In this document: piece by piece, positions 38,199 to 45,725 of the stretch
How positions within the stretch are numbered: position 1 is the stretch's first letter
Layout: every line of letters begins with the position of its first letter
Assembly: GCF_002374855.1 (NCBI RefSeq)
Contig: NZ_NWVC01000005.1
Location: 124,001-188,000, forward strand
DNA from: Sphingomonas adhaesiva
Lineage (GTDB): Bacteria > Pseudomonadota > Alphaproteobacteria > Sphingomonadales > Sphingomonadaceae
Reading direction: 5' to 3'
DNA length: 64,000 nt
Notes under the pieces: model-generated
Seen by the model: the letters and a program-made list of their open reading frames with translations, nothing else
Told to the model about the DNA's origin: nothing
Databases searched by the model: none
Position numbers and translations under genes: made by a program

Positions 38199-39776
38199 AT
38201 GCCCAAGGTACTGATTTCCGACAAGATGGACCCGCGCGCTGCCGAGATCTTCCGCGAACGCGGGGTCGAGGTGGACGAGATCACCGGCAAGACCCCCGAC
38301 GAGCTGAAGGCGATCATCGGCGAATATGACGGGCTGGCGATCCGCAGCTCGACCAAGGTGACCAAGGACATCCTGGAACATGCCACCAACCTGAAGGTGG
38401 TCGGCCGCGCCGGGATCGGCGTCGACAATGTCGACATCCCCGCCGCTTCGGCGAAGGGCGTGGTCGTCATGAACACGCCGTTCGGCAATTCGATCACCAC
38501 CGCCGAACATGCCATCGCGCTGATGTTCGCGCTGGCGCGCCAGCTGCCGGAGGCAGATGCCTCGACGCAGGCGGGCAAGTGGGAGAAGAACCGCTTCATG
38601 GGCGTCGAGATGACGGCCAAGACGCTGGGCCTGATCGGCGCGGGCAACATCGGTTCGATCGTCGCCGACCGCGCACTGGGGCTGAAGATGAAGGTCGTCG
38701 CGTTCGACCCGTTCCTGACCGAGGAGCGCGCGGTGGAGCTGGGCGTGACCAAGGTGACGCTGGACGAACTGCTGGCGCGCGCCGACTTCATCACGCTGCA
38801 CACGCCGCTGACCGACCAGACGCGCAACATCCTGTCGGCCGAGAACCTGGCCAAGACCAAGAAGGGCGTGCGGATCGTCAATTGCGCGCGCGGCGGCCTG
38901 ATCGACGAGGCGGCGCTGAAGGCGGGGCTGGACAGCGGCCACATCGCGGGCGCGGCGCTGGACGTGTTCGTGACCGAGCCGGCGAAGGAAAGCCCGCTGT
39001 TCGGCACGCCCAACTTCATTTCCACCCCGCACCTGGGCGCGTCGACGACCGAGGCGCAGGTCAACGTGGCGATACAGGTGGCCGAGCAGATGGCCGATTA
39101 CCTGGTGTCCGGGGGCGTCACCAACGCGCTGAACATGCCCAGCCTGTCGGCGGAGGAAGCGCCGAAGCTGCGCCCGTACATGGGGCTGGCGGAAAAGCTG
39201 GGCAGCCTGGTCGGGCAGCTGTCGCACGGGGCGATCGACCGCATCTCGATCCATCGCGAGGGTGCGGCGGCGGACCTGAACCCCAAGCCGATCACCAGCG
39301 CGGTGCTCACCGGCTTCCTGGGCACGCAGACCGCGACCGTCAACATGGTCAACGCTCCCGTGCTGGCGCGCGACCGCGGCGTCGAGGTGCGCGAGATCCG
39401 TACCGAGCGCGAGGGCGATTACCACACGCTGCTGCGCGTCGCGGTGCGCACCGCCGATGGCGAGCGGTCGGCGGTCGGCACGCTGTTCGGCGACAGCGCG
39501 CCGCGGCTGGTCGAGCTGTTCGGGATCAAGGTGGAGGCGGACCTCGCCGGGCCGATGATCTATGTCGTCAACGAGGACGCGCCGGGCTTCATCGGTCGCA
39601 TCGGCACGCTGCTGGGCGAGGCGGGGGTCAATATCGGCACCTTCCACCTGGGCCGCCGTGAGGCGGGCGGCGAGGCGGTGCTGCTGCTGTCGGTGGACGA
39701 GACGGTCGACGCCGCGCTGCTGGCGAAGGTGAAGGCGCTGCCGGGGGTGAAGACCGCGATGGCGCTGTCGTTCTGA
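38199..39776 (+). CDS. serA: D-3-phosphoglycerate dehydrogenase
   Basis: First step of serine synthesis: 3-phosphoglycerate plus NAD gives 3-phosphohydroxypyruvate. The 525-aa protein is the long form: N-terminal catalytic domain with LKVVGRAGIGVDNVDIPAAS, the NAD-binding motif LGLIGAGNIGSIVADRAL, the active Arg in VNCARGGLIDEAAL, and His in STPHLGASTTEAQ. An intervening domain (residues about 320-450) and a C-terminal ACT domain (MIYVVNEDAPGFIGRIGTLL) follow; ACT domains commonly bind serine. The start MPKVLISDKMDPRAAEI lies downstream of the repeat. A stem-loop after its stop may end transcription. Confidence 0.98.
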   Translation: MPKVLISDKMDPRAAEIFRERGVEVDEITGKTPDELKAIIGEYDGLAIRSSTKVTKDILEHATNLKVVGRAGIGVDNVDIPAASAKGVVVMNTPFGNSITTAEHAIALMFALARQLPEADASTQAGKWEKNRFMGVEMTAKTLGLIGAGNIGSIVADRALGLKMKVVAFDPFLTEERAVELGVTKVTLDELLARADFITLHTPLTDQTRNILSAENLAKTKKGVRIVNCARGGLIDEAALKAGLDSGHIAGAALDVFVTEPAKESPLFGTPNFISTPHLGASTTEAQVNVAIQVAEQMADYLVSGGVTNALNMPSLSAEEAPKLRPYMGLAEKLGSLVGQLSHGAIDRISIHREGAAADLNPKPITSAVLTGFLGTQTATVNMVNAPVLARDRGVEVREIRTEREGDYHTLLRVAVRTADGERSAVGTLFGDSAPRLVELFGIKVEADLAGPMIYVVNEDAPGFIGRIGTLLGEAGVNIGTFHLGRREAGGEAVLLLSVDETVDAALLAKVKALPGVKTAMALSF

Positions 39777-39823
39777 CGGGGTGGGGGCGGTTGGTCTCGA
39801 TGAGACACCGGCCCCTCTCCCAA

Positions 39824-39846
39824 CCCTCTCCCCGGAGGGGAGAGGG
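39824..39846. terminator. Hairpin after serA
   Basis: CCCTCTCCCC, loop GGA, GGGGAGAGGG. It lies about 48 bases after the serA stop, with no strong T tract. A matching hairpin occurs at 40274-40296, at the far side of the DUF559 gene, and a partial one at about 39870-39885. Confidence 0.55.
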
Positions 39847-39921
39847 CTATCCCTTCTAAGCCCTATCGCCTCCGGGGAGAGGGGTTGCCGCGTACGCTGC
39901 CGCCGATGATGGTGAGCGCCG

Positions 39922-40317
39922 ATGCAAACCGACCCTCTCCTCCTCGATCGCGCCCGCGGGATGCGGCGCGCGATGACCGAGCCTGAAAACCGGCTGTGGC
40001 TCGCGCTGCGCGGGCGGCGGTTGAACGGTGTCAAATTCGCGCGGCAGGTCGTGGTCGGCCCGTACATCGTCGACTTTTGTGCGCGTACGCCAAGGCTGGC
40101 GATTGAGGTTGACGGCGACACCCACACCGACCAATCGCGCGACGACCGGCGCACTTCTGCGCTGGCCCGCATGGGTTATCGCGTGATCCGCTTCGCCAAT
40201 TCCGACATCATGACGAATATCGACGGCGTTCTGCACGACATCGGCGTGGCGCTTGCGGCAACCCCTCACCCAACCCTCTCCCCACCGGGGAGAGGGCTAT
40301 CGGACGATCGACCATGA
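39922..40317 (+). CDS. DUF559 endonuclease-like protein
   Basis: A 131-aa protein of the DUF559 family, related to very-short-patch-repair (Vsr)-type nucleases. Landmarks are MTEPENRLWLALRGRRLNGV, KFARQVVVGPYIVDF, the catalytic-type RLAIEVDGDTH and RDDRRTSALARMGYRVIRF. These match the PD-(D/E)XK core: D in VDF, E-x-D in IEVDGD. The C-terminus (AATPHPTLSPPGRGLSDDRP) is encoded by a hairpin repeat and is probably not part of the fold. The stop overlaps the hisZ start by four bases (ATGA). Confidence 0.85.
   Translation: MQTDPLLLDRARGMRRAMTEPENRLWLALRGRRLNGVKFARQVVVGPYIVDFCARTPRLAIEVDGDTHTDQSRDDRRTSALARMGYRVIRFANSDIMTNIDGVLHDIGVALAATPHPTLSPPGRGLSDDRP
40274..40296. repeat. Hairpin repeat inside the end of the DUF559 gene
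   Basis: CCCTCTCCCC, loop ACC, GGGGAGAGGG, with the same arms as the hairpin at 39824-39846. It is translated as the HPTLSPPGRG tail, so the gene appears to run through a repeat. Confidence 0.6.
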
Positions 40318-41414
40318 CCGCGCTGCTGCCCGAGGGGCTTCGTGACCGCCTGCCGCCCTATGCCGATGCCGCCGCCGCGATCGAGGCGCGCGTGCTGGGT
40401 GCGATCCGTGCGCATGGCTATGAACGGGTCGATCCGCCGCTGGCGGAATTCGCCGAGGCGCTGGGCACGCGGCTGAAGGCGGGCGCGCTGCACGATGCGG
40501 TGCGCTTCGTCGATCCGGTGTCGCAGCGTACGCTGGCGATCCGCCCGGACATCACCGCGCAGATCGCGCGGATCGCGGCGACGCGGATGGGGCACCACCC
40601 GCGCCCGGTGCGGCTGAGCTATGCCGGATCGGCGCTGAAGCTGCGCGCCAGCCAGCTGTCGCCCGCGCGCGAGACGCGGCAGATCGGTGCCGAGCTGTTC
40701 GGGCTGGATTCGGTCGCGGCGGCGGCGGAGATCGCGACCGTCGCGGTGGAGGCGATGGCGGCGGCGGGGGTCGCGCAGCCGTCGATCGACTTCACCTTGC
40801 CCGATCTGGTCGATGCGCTGGCGGCGGGGCCGCTGCCGGTCGCACCCGAGGTGCTGGCGCCGCTGCGCGAGCGGCTGGACGCCAAGGATGCCGGCGCGGT
40901 GGCGCAGATCGCACCCGATTACCTGCCGCTGATCGCCGCCGCCGGGCCGTTCGCCCCCGCGCTGGCGCGGCTGCGCGCGTTCGATCGCGACGGCACGCTC
41001 ACCTCGCGGCTGGATGCGCTGGCCGCGATCGCCGCGACGCTGGACGGGCGCGTCGCGATGACGCTGGACCCGACCGAGCGGCACGGGTTCGAATATCAGA
41101 CGTGGCTGGGCTTTTCGCTGTTCGGCGGCGCATCGGCGGCGGAGCTGGGGCGCGGCGGCACCTATATGGTGGTGCACGAAGGCGGCGCGGAGGAGGCGGC
41201 GACCGGCTTCACCCTCTACGCCGACCGGCTGGTGGGCGATTCCCCGACGGGCGAGCGGCGGCGGCTGTTCCTCCCGCTGGGCACCCCGGCCGAGGACGGC
41301 GCGCGGTGGCGCGGCGACGGCTGGGTGACGGTCGCGGCGCTGGAGGCGGGCGATACGCCCGAGGCGCAATTGTGCACGCATGTGCTGGCGGAGGGTGCGG
41401 CGCGGGCGCTGTAG
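40314..41414 (+). CDS. hisZ: ATP phosphoribosyltransferase regulatory subunit
   Basis: Regulatory partner of the short-form HisG in the first step of histidine synthesis. The 366-aa protein is related to histidyl-tRNA synthetase but is not a synthetase: it has the motif-2-like segment RPDITAQIARIAATRM and GAELFGLDSVAAAAEIATVA, but lacks the C-terminal anticodon-binding domain and, as usual for HisZ, the catalytic signature. No hisG is in the window. It overlaps the DUF559 gene by four bases. Confidence 0.93.
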   Translation: MTALLPEGLRDRLPPYADAAAAIEARVLGAIRAHGYERVDPPLAEFAEALGTRLKAGALHDAVRFVDPVSQRTLAIRPDITAQIARIAATRMGHHPRPVRLSYAGSALKLRASQLSPARETRQIGAELFGLDSVAAAAEIATVAVEAMAAAGVAQPSIDFTLPDLVDALAAGPLPVAPEVLAPLRERLDAKDAGAVAQIAPDYLPLIAAAGPFAPALARLRAFDRDGTLTSRLDALAAIAATLDGRVAMTLDPTERHGFEYQTWLGFSLFGGASAAELGRGGTYMVVHEGGAEEAATGFTLYADRLVGDSPTGERRRLFLPLGTPAEDGARWRGDGWVTVAALEAGDTPEAQLCTHVLAEGAARAL

Positions 41415-41460
41415 CGCCGGCTGGAGCCTTTTTCCGCGGGCGGTTCCGTCCCAACCGGGA

Positions 41461-41487
41461 AGCCCCTGCCTGCGCAGGGGCGACGTT
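41461..41487. repeat. Palindromic repeat after hisZ
   Basis: AAGCCCCTGCCTGCGCAGGGGC then GACGTTT, much like the segment at 28361-28387. It lies between the convergent hisZ and hemW genes and can act as a shared terminator. Confidence 0.5.
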
Positions 41488-41522
41488 TGGGGCGGGCAGC
41501 GGCGACGTTCGGGGTGGGTGGT

Positions 41523-42689
41523 TCAGGCGATCGCGGTGTCGGGGGTGCGCACGACGCGCGGCAGGATCGCGTCGAGCAGGATCATCCCCGCTTCGGTGAC
41601 GCGCAGGTGGGTGCCGGTGCGCGCGATCAGCCCGGGCAGCGCGGCGATCTGGCGGTCGTCCACCAGTTCGCCGATCGCGACCCCGGTCAGCGCGGCGATG
41701 CGCGCCAGGTCGACTCCTTCGTCAAGGCGCAGGCCCATCAGCAATGCCTCGCTGGCGCGGGTCGCGGGATCGAGCGGCTCCTCGCTTTCCAGGCCATGGC
41801 CGTTGCGTGTAAGTGCGGCGAGCCAGTTTTCGGGCTTGCGCCGGCGGAAGGTGGCCAGCGCGTCGCGCCGGCCGTGCGCGCCGGGGCCGATGCCGGCATA
41901 GTCTCCGTAGCGCCAATAGGTGAGGTTGTGGCGGCTCTGCGCGCCAGGGCGGGCGTGGTTGGAGATTTCATAGGCGGGGATGCCCGCCGCCGCGGTGATC
42001 GCGCGCGTCGCCTCGAACAGGTCGGCGGCGGTGTCGCCGTCGGGGATGACGAGGCGGCCGGCGGCGGCGTCGGTGGCGAAGCGCGTGCCCGGTTCGATCG
42101 TCAGCTGATAGAGCGACAGATGCTCGGTGCCGAAGGCGAGCGCGCGTGCCAGTTCGGCCTCCCACGCCGCCAGCGACTGGTCGGGGCGCGCGTAGATGAG
42201 GTCGATGCTGACGCGCGCGAAATGGCGCTGCGCGATGGCGAGCGCGCCCAGCGCCTCGTCCACGCCATGCGCGCGGCCCAGGAAGCGCAGCGCGGCATCG
42301 TCGAGCGCCTGCACCCCCAGCGACACGCGGTTCACCCCGGCGGCGGCGAGATCGGCGAAGCGCGCCGCCTCCACCGACGACGGATTGGCCTCCAGCGTGA
42401 TCTCCACACCCCCCGGCGCGGCGGGCCAGGCTGCGAGCGCGGCGTCGATCAGCGCGGCGACCGTGGCGGGCGGCATCAGCGAGGGCGTGCCGCCGCCGAA
42501 GAAGATCGAGCCGAGCCGGCGACCGGGGAGCAGCCCGGCCTCATGCGCCAGATCGGCGAGCAGCGCGTCGCGCCACTGCGCCTGATCGACCGAGGCGCGC
42601 ACATGGCTGTTGAAATCGCAATAGGGGCATTTGCTGACGCAGAACGGCCAGTGGATATACAGCGCCAGCGGGGGATTGTCGGGAACCAT
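41523..42689 (-). CDS. hemW: HemW-like radical SAM protein
   Basis: Radical SAM enzyme of the HemN-like group, thought to act as a haem chaperone rather than a coproporphyrinogen oxidase. The 388-aa protein starts MVPDNPPLALYIHWPFCVSK and has the cluster motif CVSKCPYC (three cysteines), GSIFFGGGTPSLMPPATVAA, LEANPSS and GVNRVSLGVQALDDAALRFL. The C-terminal domain (ALATFRRRKPENWLAAL) is the HemW-type winged segment. Length is typical. Its ATG at 42689 lies only 12-21 bases from the start of the divergent CAP-domain gene, so both promoters must be inside the neighbour's coding sequence or very close. Confidence 0.92.
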   Translation of the reverse strand: MVPDNPPLALYIHWPFCVSKCPYCDFNSHVRASVDQAQWRDALLADLAHEAGLLPGRRLGSIFFGGGTPSLMPPATVAALIDAALAAWPAAPGGVEITLEANPSSVEAARFADLAAAGVNRVSLGVQALDDAALRFLGRAHGVDEALGALAIAQRHFARVSIDLIYARPDQSLAAWEAELARALAFGTEHLSLYQLTIEPGTRFATDAAAGRLVIPDGDTAADLFEATRAITAAAGIPAYEISNHARPGAQSRHNLTYWRYGDYAGIGPGAHGRRDALATFRRRKPENWLAALTRNGHGLESEEPLDPATRASEALLMGLRLDEGVDLARIAALTGVAIGELVDDRQIAALPGLIARTGTHLRVTEAGMILLDAILPRVVRTPDTAIA

Positions 42690-42710
42690 GCCGGCGCCGA
42701 TATGGCGGCG

Positions 42711-43286
42711 ATGCGCCCGAAACGCCATGCCGCCCGCCTGTTCGCGTTCCTGCTGCCGATGATCGCGGCGGCGTGCACCGGCGATGCCGGACCGCCGCGG
42801 GTGGTGGAGCCGCGTCCCGACGCGCCCGCGCCGGCGCGCGGCGAATCGGTGCTGCGCCGGGCGATGCTGGCCGGGCACAACGCCTCGCGCGCCGCGGTGG
42901 GCGTGGCGCCGTTGGTGTGGGACGACGCGCTGGAGCGGTCGGCGGCGGCCTATGCCAAGGAGCTGGCGCGGACGGGGCGGTTCGCGCATGCCGAGCAGCC
43001 GCAGGGGCCGGGGCGCGAGGGCGAGAATCTGTTCACCGGGACGCGCGGCGCCTATGGTTATGACGAGATGGTCGCGCTGTGGGTCGCGGAGAAGAGCGAC
43101 TTCGTGAACCGTCCGGTGCCCGAATCGAGCCGGTCGGGGAACTGGGGCGGGGTGGCGCATTACGTGCAGATCGTGTGGCGCGGATCGGGGCGCGTGGGCT
43201 GCGCGGTCGCCTCCAGCCGCAGCGACGATTATCTGGTGTGCCGCTATTCCCCCGCGGGCAATGTGATGGGCGAGCGGGCGTTCTGA
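42711..43286 (+). CDS. CAP-domain (SCP/PR1-like) lipoprotein
   Basis: A 191-aa exported protein with signal MRPKRHAARLFAFLLPMIAA and lipobox AAAC. The CAP fold can be read: LAGHNASRAAVGVAPLVWDD, the conserved His in RFAHAEQPQG, Glu in GENLFTG and the second His in GVAHYVQIVWRGSGRVGCA. These four residues form the cleft typical of CAP proteins, whose function varies and is unknown here. A start at 42702 (three residues longer) is possible. It diverges from hemW with almost no gap. Confidence 0.88.
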   Translation: MRPKRHAARLFAFLLPMIAAACTGDAGPPRVVEPRPDAPAPARGESVLRRAMLAGHNASRAAVGVAPLVWDDALERSAAAYAKELARTGRFAHAEQPQGPGREGENLFTGTRGAYGYDEMVALWVAEKSDFVNRPVPESSRSGNWGGVAHYVQIVWRGSGRVGCAVASSRSDDYLVCRYSPAGNVMGERAF

Positions 43287-43363
43287 CCCGCGCGCGCCGA
43301 TTTGACAGCGACCGGCGCGTCGCGCAGCACCGCGCGCGACAGTCACAGCGGGAGTAGGCGACC

Positions 43364-43921
43364 ATGCGTTTCGTAGCGGTGATCGGGGCGGCGTTGTTGG
43401 TGGTGGCGGCAGCGCCCGCGGCGGCGCAGGACCGCGAGGGCGAAGACCATCCGCTGCTGCCGCGCTATCCGGGCGCGGTGATCGACGATTATCGCGCGCC
43501 GTCGCTGGACGAGATCACCATCCCGACCGGGCAGATCACCAGCCAGGATGCCGCCGGCAACCGCCAGCTGCTGGAAGGGCAGGTGACGCACATCGGCTAT
43601 CGCGTGGAGCCGGCGGTCGCGCCGCTGCAGATCCAGCGTTACTATGCCGACCGGCTGGCCAAGGACGGGTTCCAGACGGTGTTCAGCTGCACCGGGCCGG
43701 CGTGCGGGCGCGACATGGGGGCGCTGATCCTCAATTCGGGGAAGGTCGCGCCGGTGGGGTTCGACGGGCTGTTCAACGACCGGATCCGCGTGGTCGTGGC
43801 GAAGCGCGGCGGGACCTGGGTGCTGCTGCACATCGCCGATGCGTCCGACCGGTCGATCATCTACGAAGCGGTGGTGGAGGATGCGAAGGCGGCGGAGGCG
43901 CCGCCGGCCGGCGGGGAGTGA
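43364..43921 (+). CDS. Secreted DUF4892-like protein
   Basis: A 185-aa exported protein: signal MRFVAVIGAALLVVAAAPAA, then EDHPLLPRYPGAVIDDYRAP, the helical QIQRYYADRLAKDGFQTVFS with a Cys pair (SCTGPACG), and a strand-rich end ending in EAPPAGGE. This order resembles DUF4892 proteins, but the OmpA-like C-terminal domain often found in them is missing. Function unknown. It lies 77 bp after the CAP-domain gene on the same strand. Confidence 0.65.
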   Translation: MRFVAVIGAALLVVAAAPAAAQDREGEDHPLLPRYPGAVIDDYRAPSLDEITIPTGQITSQDAAGNRQLLEGQVTHIGYRVEPAVAPLQIQRYYADRLAKDGFQTVFSCTGPACGRDMGALILNSGKVAPVGFDGLFNDRIRVVVAKRGGTWVLLHIADASDRSIIYEAVVEDAKAAEAPPAGGE

Positions 43922-43981
43922 GGCCGGGGGGCACGTTCCGGGAGCCGATCGCAAGACGGGCGCGGTGGGTCATCGGATGAT

Positions 43982-44077
43982 CGTCACCCCGGCGCGGGCC
44001 GGGGTCCATGATGCCGCGAACGCAACGGCGGGTGCGTTCGCGGAGACGTGGATGCCGGAACAAGTCCGGCATGACGG
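43982..44077. repeat. Complete REP-like repeat
   Basis: It has the same layout as 19121-19216, with a slightly changed middle (CCGCGAACGCAACGGCGGGT). It separates two convergent genes and may end both transcripts. Confidence 0.8.
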
Positions 44078-44123
44078 GTCCTCCACCGGGCGGCGGGACG
44101 CGACGCTGGCTTCGGCCCGCCGC

Positions 44124-44792
44124 TCAGAAAGCGGCGGCGACCAGTTGGCGGAAGGCGTCGCCGCGGTGGCTGATCGCGTTCTTGTCCTCCTCCGCGATCT
44201 GTCCGAAGGTCAGGTCGCTGCCGATCGGCTGGAAGATCGGGTCGTAGCCATGGCCCAGGTCGCCGCGCGGCGGCCAGACGAGCGTGCCGTCGACGCGCCC
44301 TTCGAACCATTCGACATGGCCGTCGGGCCAGGCGAGCGCGAGCGCGCAGACGAAATGCGCGTCGCGCGGCGCGTCCGGTATCGCATCCAGCTTGTCGGTG
44401 ACGCGGCGCATCGCCAGCGCGAAATCGCGCCCGTCGAACGCGGGCACCGGATCGACGCCGGGCAGGCCGGGATCGGCCATTCCCCAGCGTGCCGAGAAGA
44501 TGCCCGGATCGCCGCCCAGCGCATCGACGCACAGCCCGCTGTCGTCGGCCAGCGCGGGCAGCCCCGACAGGTCGGCGGCGGCGCGCGCCTTCAGTTCGGC
44601 ATTCATGACGAAGGTGGTGCCGGTCTCCTCCGGCTCCGGCAGGTCGAGCGACGCGGCCGAGACGACCTGAAGCCCGCGGCCTTCGAGCAGCGCGGCGATT
44701 TCGCGCACCTTGCCCTCGTTATGGCTGGCGATCACCAGCGTGCCGGCGGCAAGCTTGCGGATCGCCTGCGGCGCGTCGCCCTCGCCGCTCAT
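44124..44792 (-). CDS. rdgB: XTP/dITP diphosphatase
   Basis: House-cleaning NTPase that hydrolyses non-canonical purine nucleotides such as dITP and XTP. The 222-aa protein has [20 protein letters not shown] with the typical SHNxxK motif, the segment [40 protein letters not shown], and [19 protein letters not shown]. Length is slightly above the family average because of a 15-residue N-terminal tail. The start overlaps the stop of rph by four bases (ATGA), so the two are translationally coupled. Confidence 0.96.
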   Translation of the reverse strand: MSGEGDAPQAIRKLAAGTLVIASHNEGKVREIAALLEGRGLQVVSAASLDLPEPEETGTTFVMNAELKARAAADLSGLPALADDSGLCVDALGGDPGIFSARWGMADPGLPGVDPVPAFDGRDFALAMRRVTDKLDAIPDAPRDAHFVCALALAWPDGHVEWFEGRVDGTLVWPPRGDLGHGYDPIFQPIGSDLTFGQIAEEDKNAISHRGDAFRQLVAAAF

Positions 44793-45502
44793 GCGACGGC
44801 CTTCGCCTGCGCCGCGAAGATCTCCGCGCAGCCGATCCGGGCGAGCCGCAGCAGCCGCAGCAGCGCCTCCTCGTCATAGGTGGCATGTTCGGCGGTCGCC
44901 TGCGCCTCGGCGATATGGCCGTTTTCGAGCAGGACGAAATTGGCGTCGGCGTCGGCGTTCGAATCCTCGTCATAATCGAGGTCGAGCACCGGCTGCCCCT
45001 GGTAGATGCCGCAGGACACCGCCGCGACCTTCTGCGTCAGCGGATCGGCGGTGAGCTTGCCGTTTTCCAGCAGGCCGTTGATCGCCAGGCGCAGCGCGAC
45101 CCACGCGCCGGAAATGGCGGCGGTGCGGGTGCCGCCATCGGCCTGGATGACGTCGCAGTCGAGCGTGATCTGGCGTTCGCCCAGCAGCGCCATGTCGGTC
45201 ACGGCGCGCAGCGAGCGGCCGATCAGCCGCTGGATTTCCTGCGTCCGGCCGGACTGCTTGCCCTTGGCCGCCTCGCGGCTGCCGCGGGTGTGGGTGGCGC
45301 GCGGCAGCATCCCGTATTCGGCGGTGACCCACCCCTGCCCCTTGCCGCGCAGGAACGGCGGCACGCGTTCCTCGACGGAAGCGGTGACCAGCACCCTGGT
45401 ATCGCCGAACCCGATCAGCACCGATCCTTCCGCATGGCGGGTGAAGCGGGGCTGGATGGTGATGGTGCGCATCTGGTCGGGCGCGCGGCCGCTGGGGCGC
45501 AT
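44789..45502 (-). CDS. rph: Ribonuclease PH
   Basis: Phosphorolytic 3'-to-5' exoribonuclease that trims tRNA and other RNA 3' ends. The 237-aa protein has the ordered family landmarks [97 protein letters not shown] and [18 protein letters not shown] is present before the ATG. rph-rdgB is a common pair in alphaproteobacteria. Confidence 0.97.
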   Translation of the reverse strand: MRPSGRAPDQMRTITIQPRFTRHAEGSVLIGFGDTRVLVTASVEERVPPFLRGKGQGWVTAEYGMLPRATHTRGSREAAKGKQSGRTQEIQRLIGRSLRAVTDMALLGERQITLDCDVIQADGGTRTAAISGAWVALRLAINGLLENGKLTADPLTQKVAAVSCGIYQGQPVLDLDYDEDSNADADANFVLLENGHIAEAQATAEHATYDEEALLRLLRLARIGCAEIFAAQAKAVA

Positions 45503-45725
45503 TCAACTCTCCTGAAACATGGACGCGCCGGCCGTAGGCGCAGACGCGCGCGGCAACAAGGGGCGAGGCGCGCGCACTGTGCGCCGCAAGAGCGGCCGGG
45601 AAGGGGCAACGTCCTGCAACCGGGGGATAATCCCGGCCGGAGGGGCCGCCCGCGTTAACCCGAAAGTATCAATCGGGATCGTAGGGAAGAAGGTGAAGAC
45701 AAGCACGAAACGGGGAATTTACCAG

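Noticed and set aside
39922-40317. A retron or other mobile defence element at the DUF559 gene
   Set aside because: Only a single small nuclease-like gene and hairpins are seen; there is no reverse transcriptase or partner gene.
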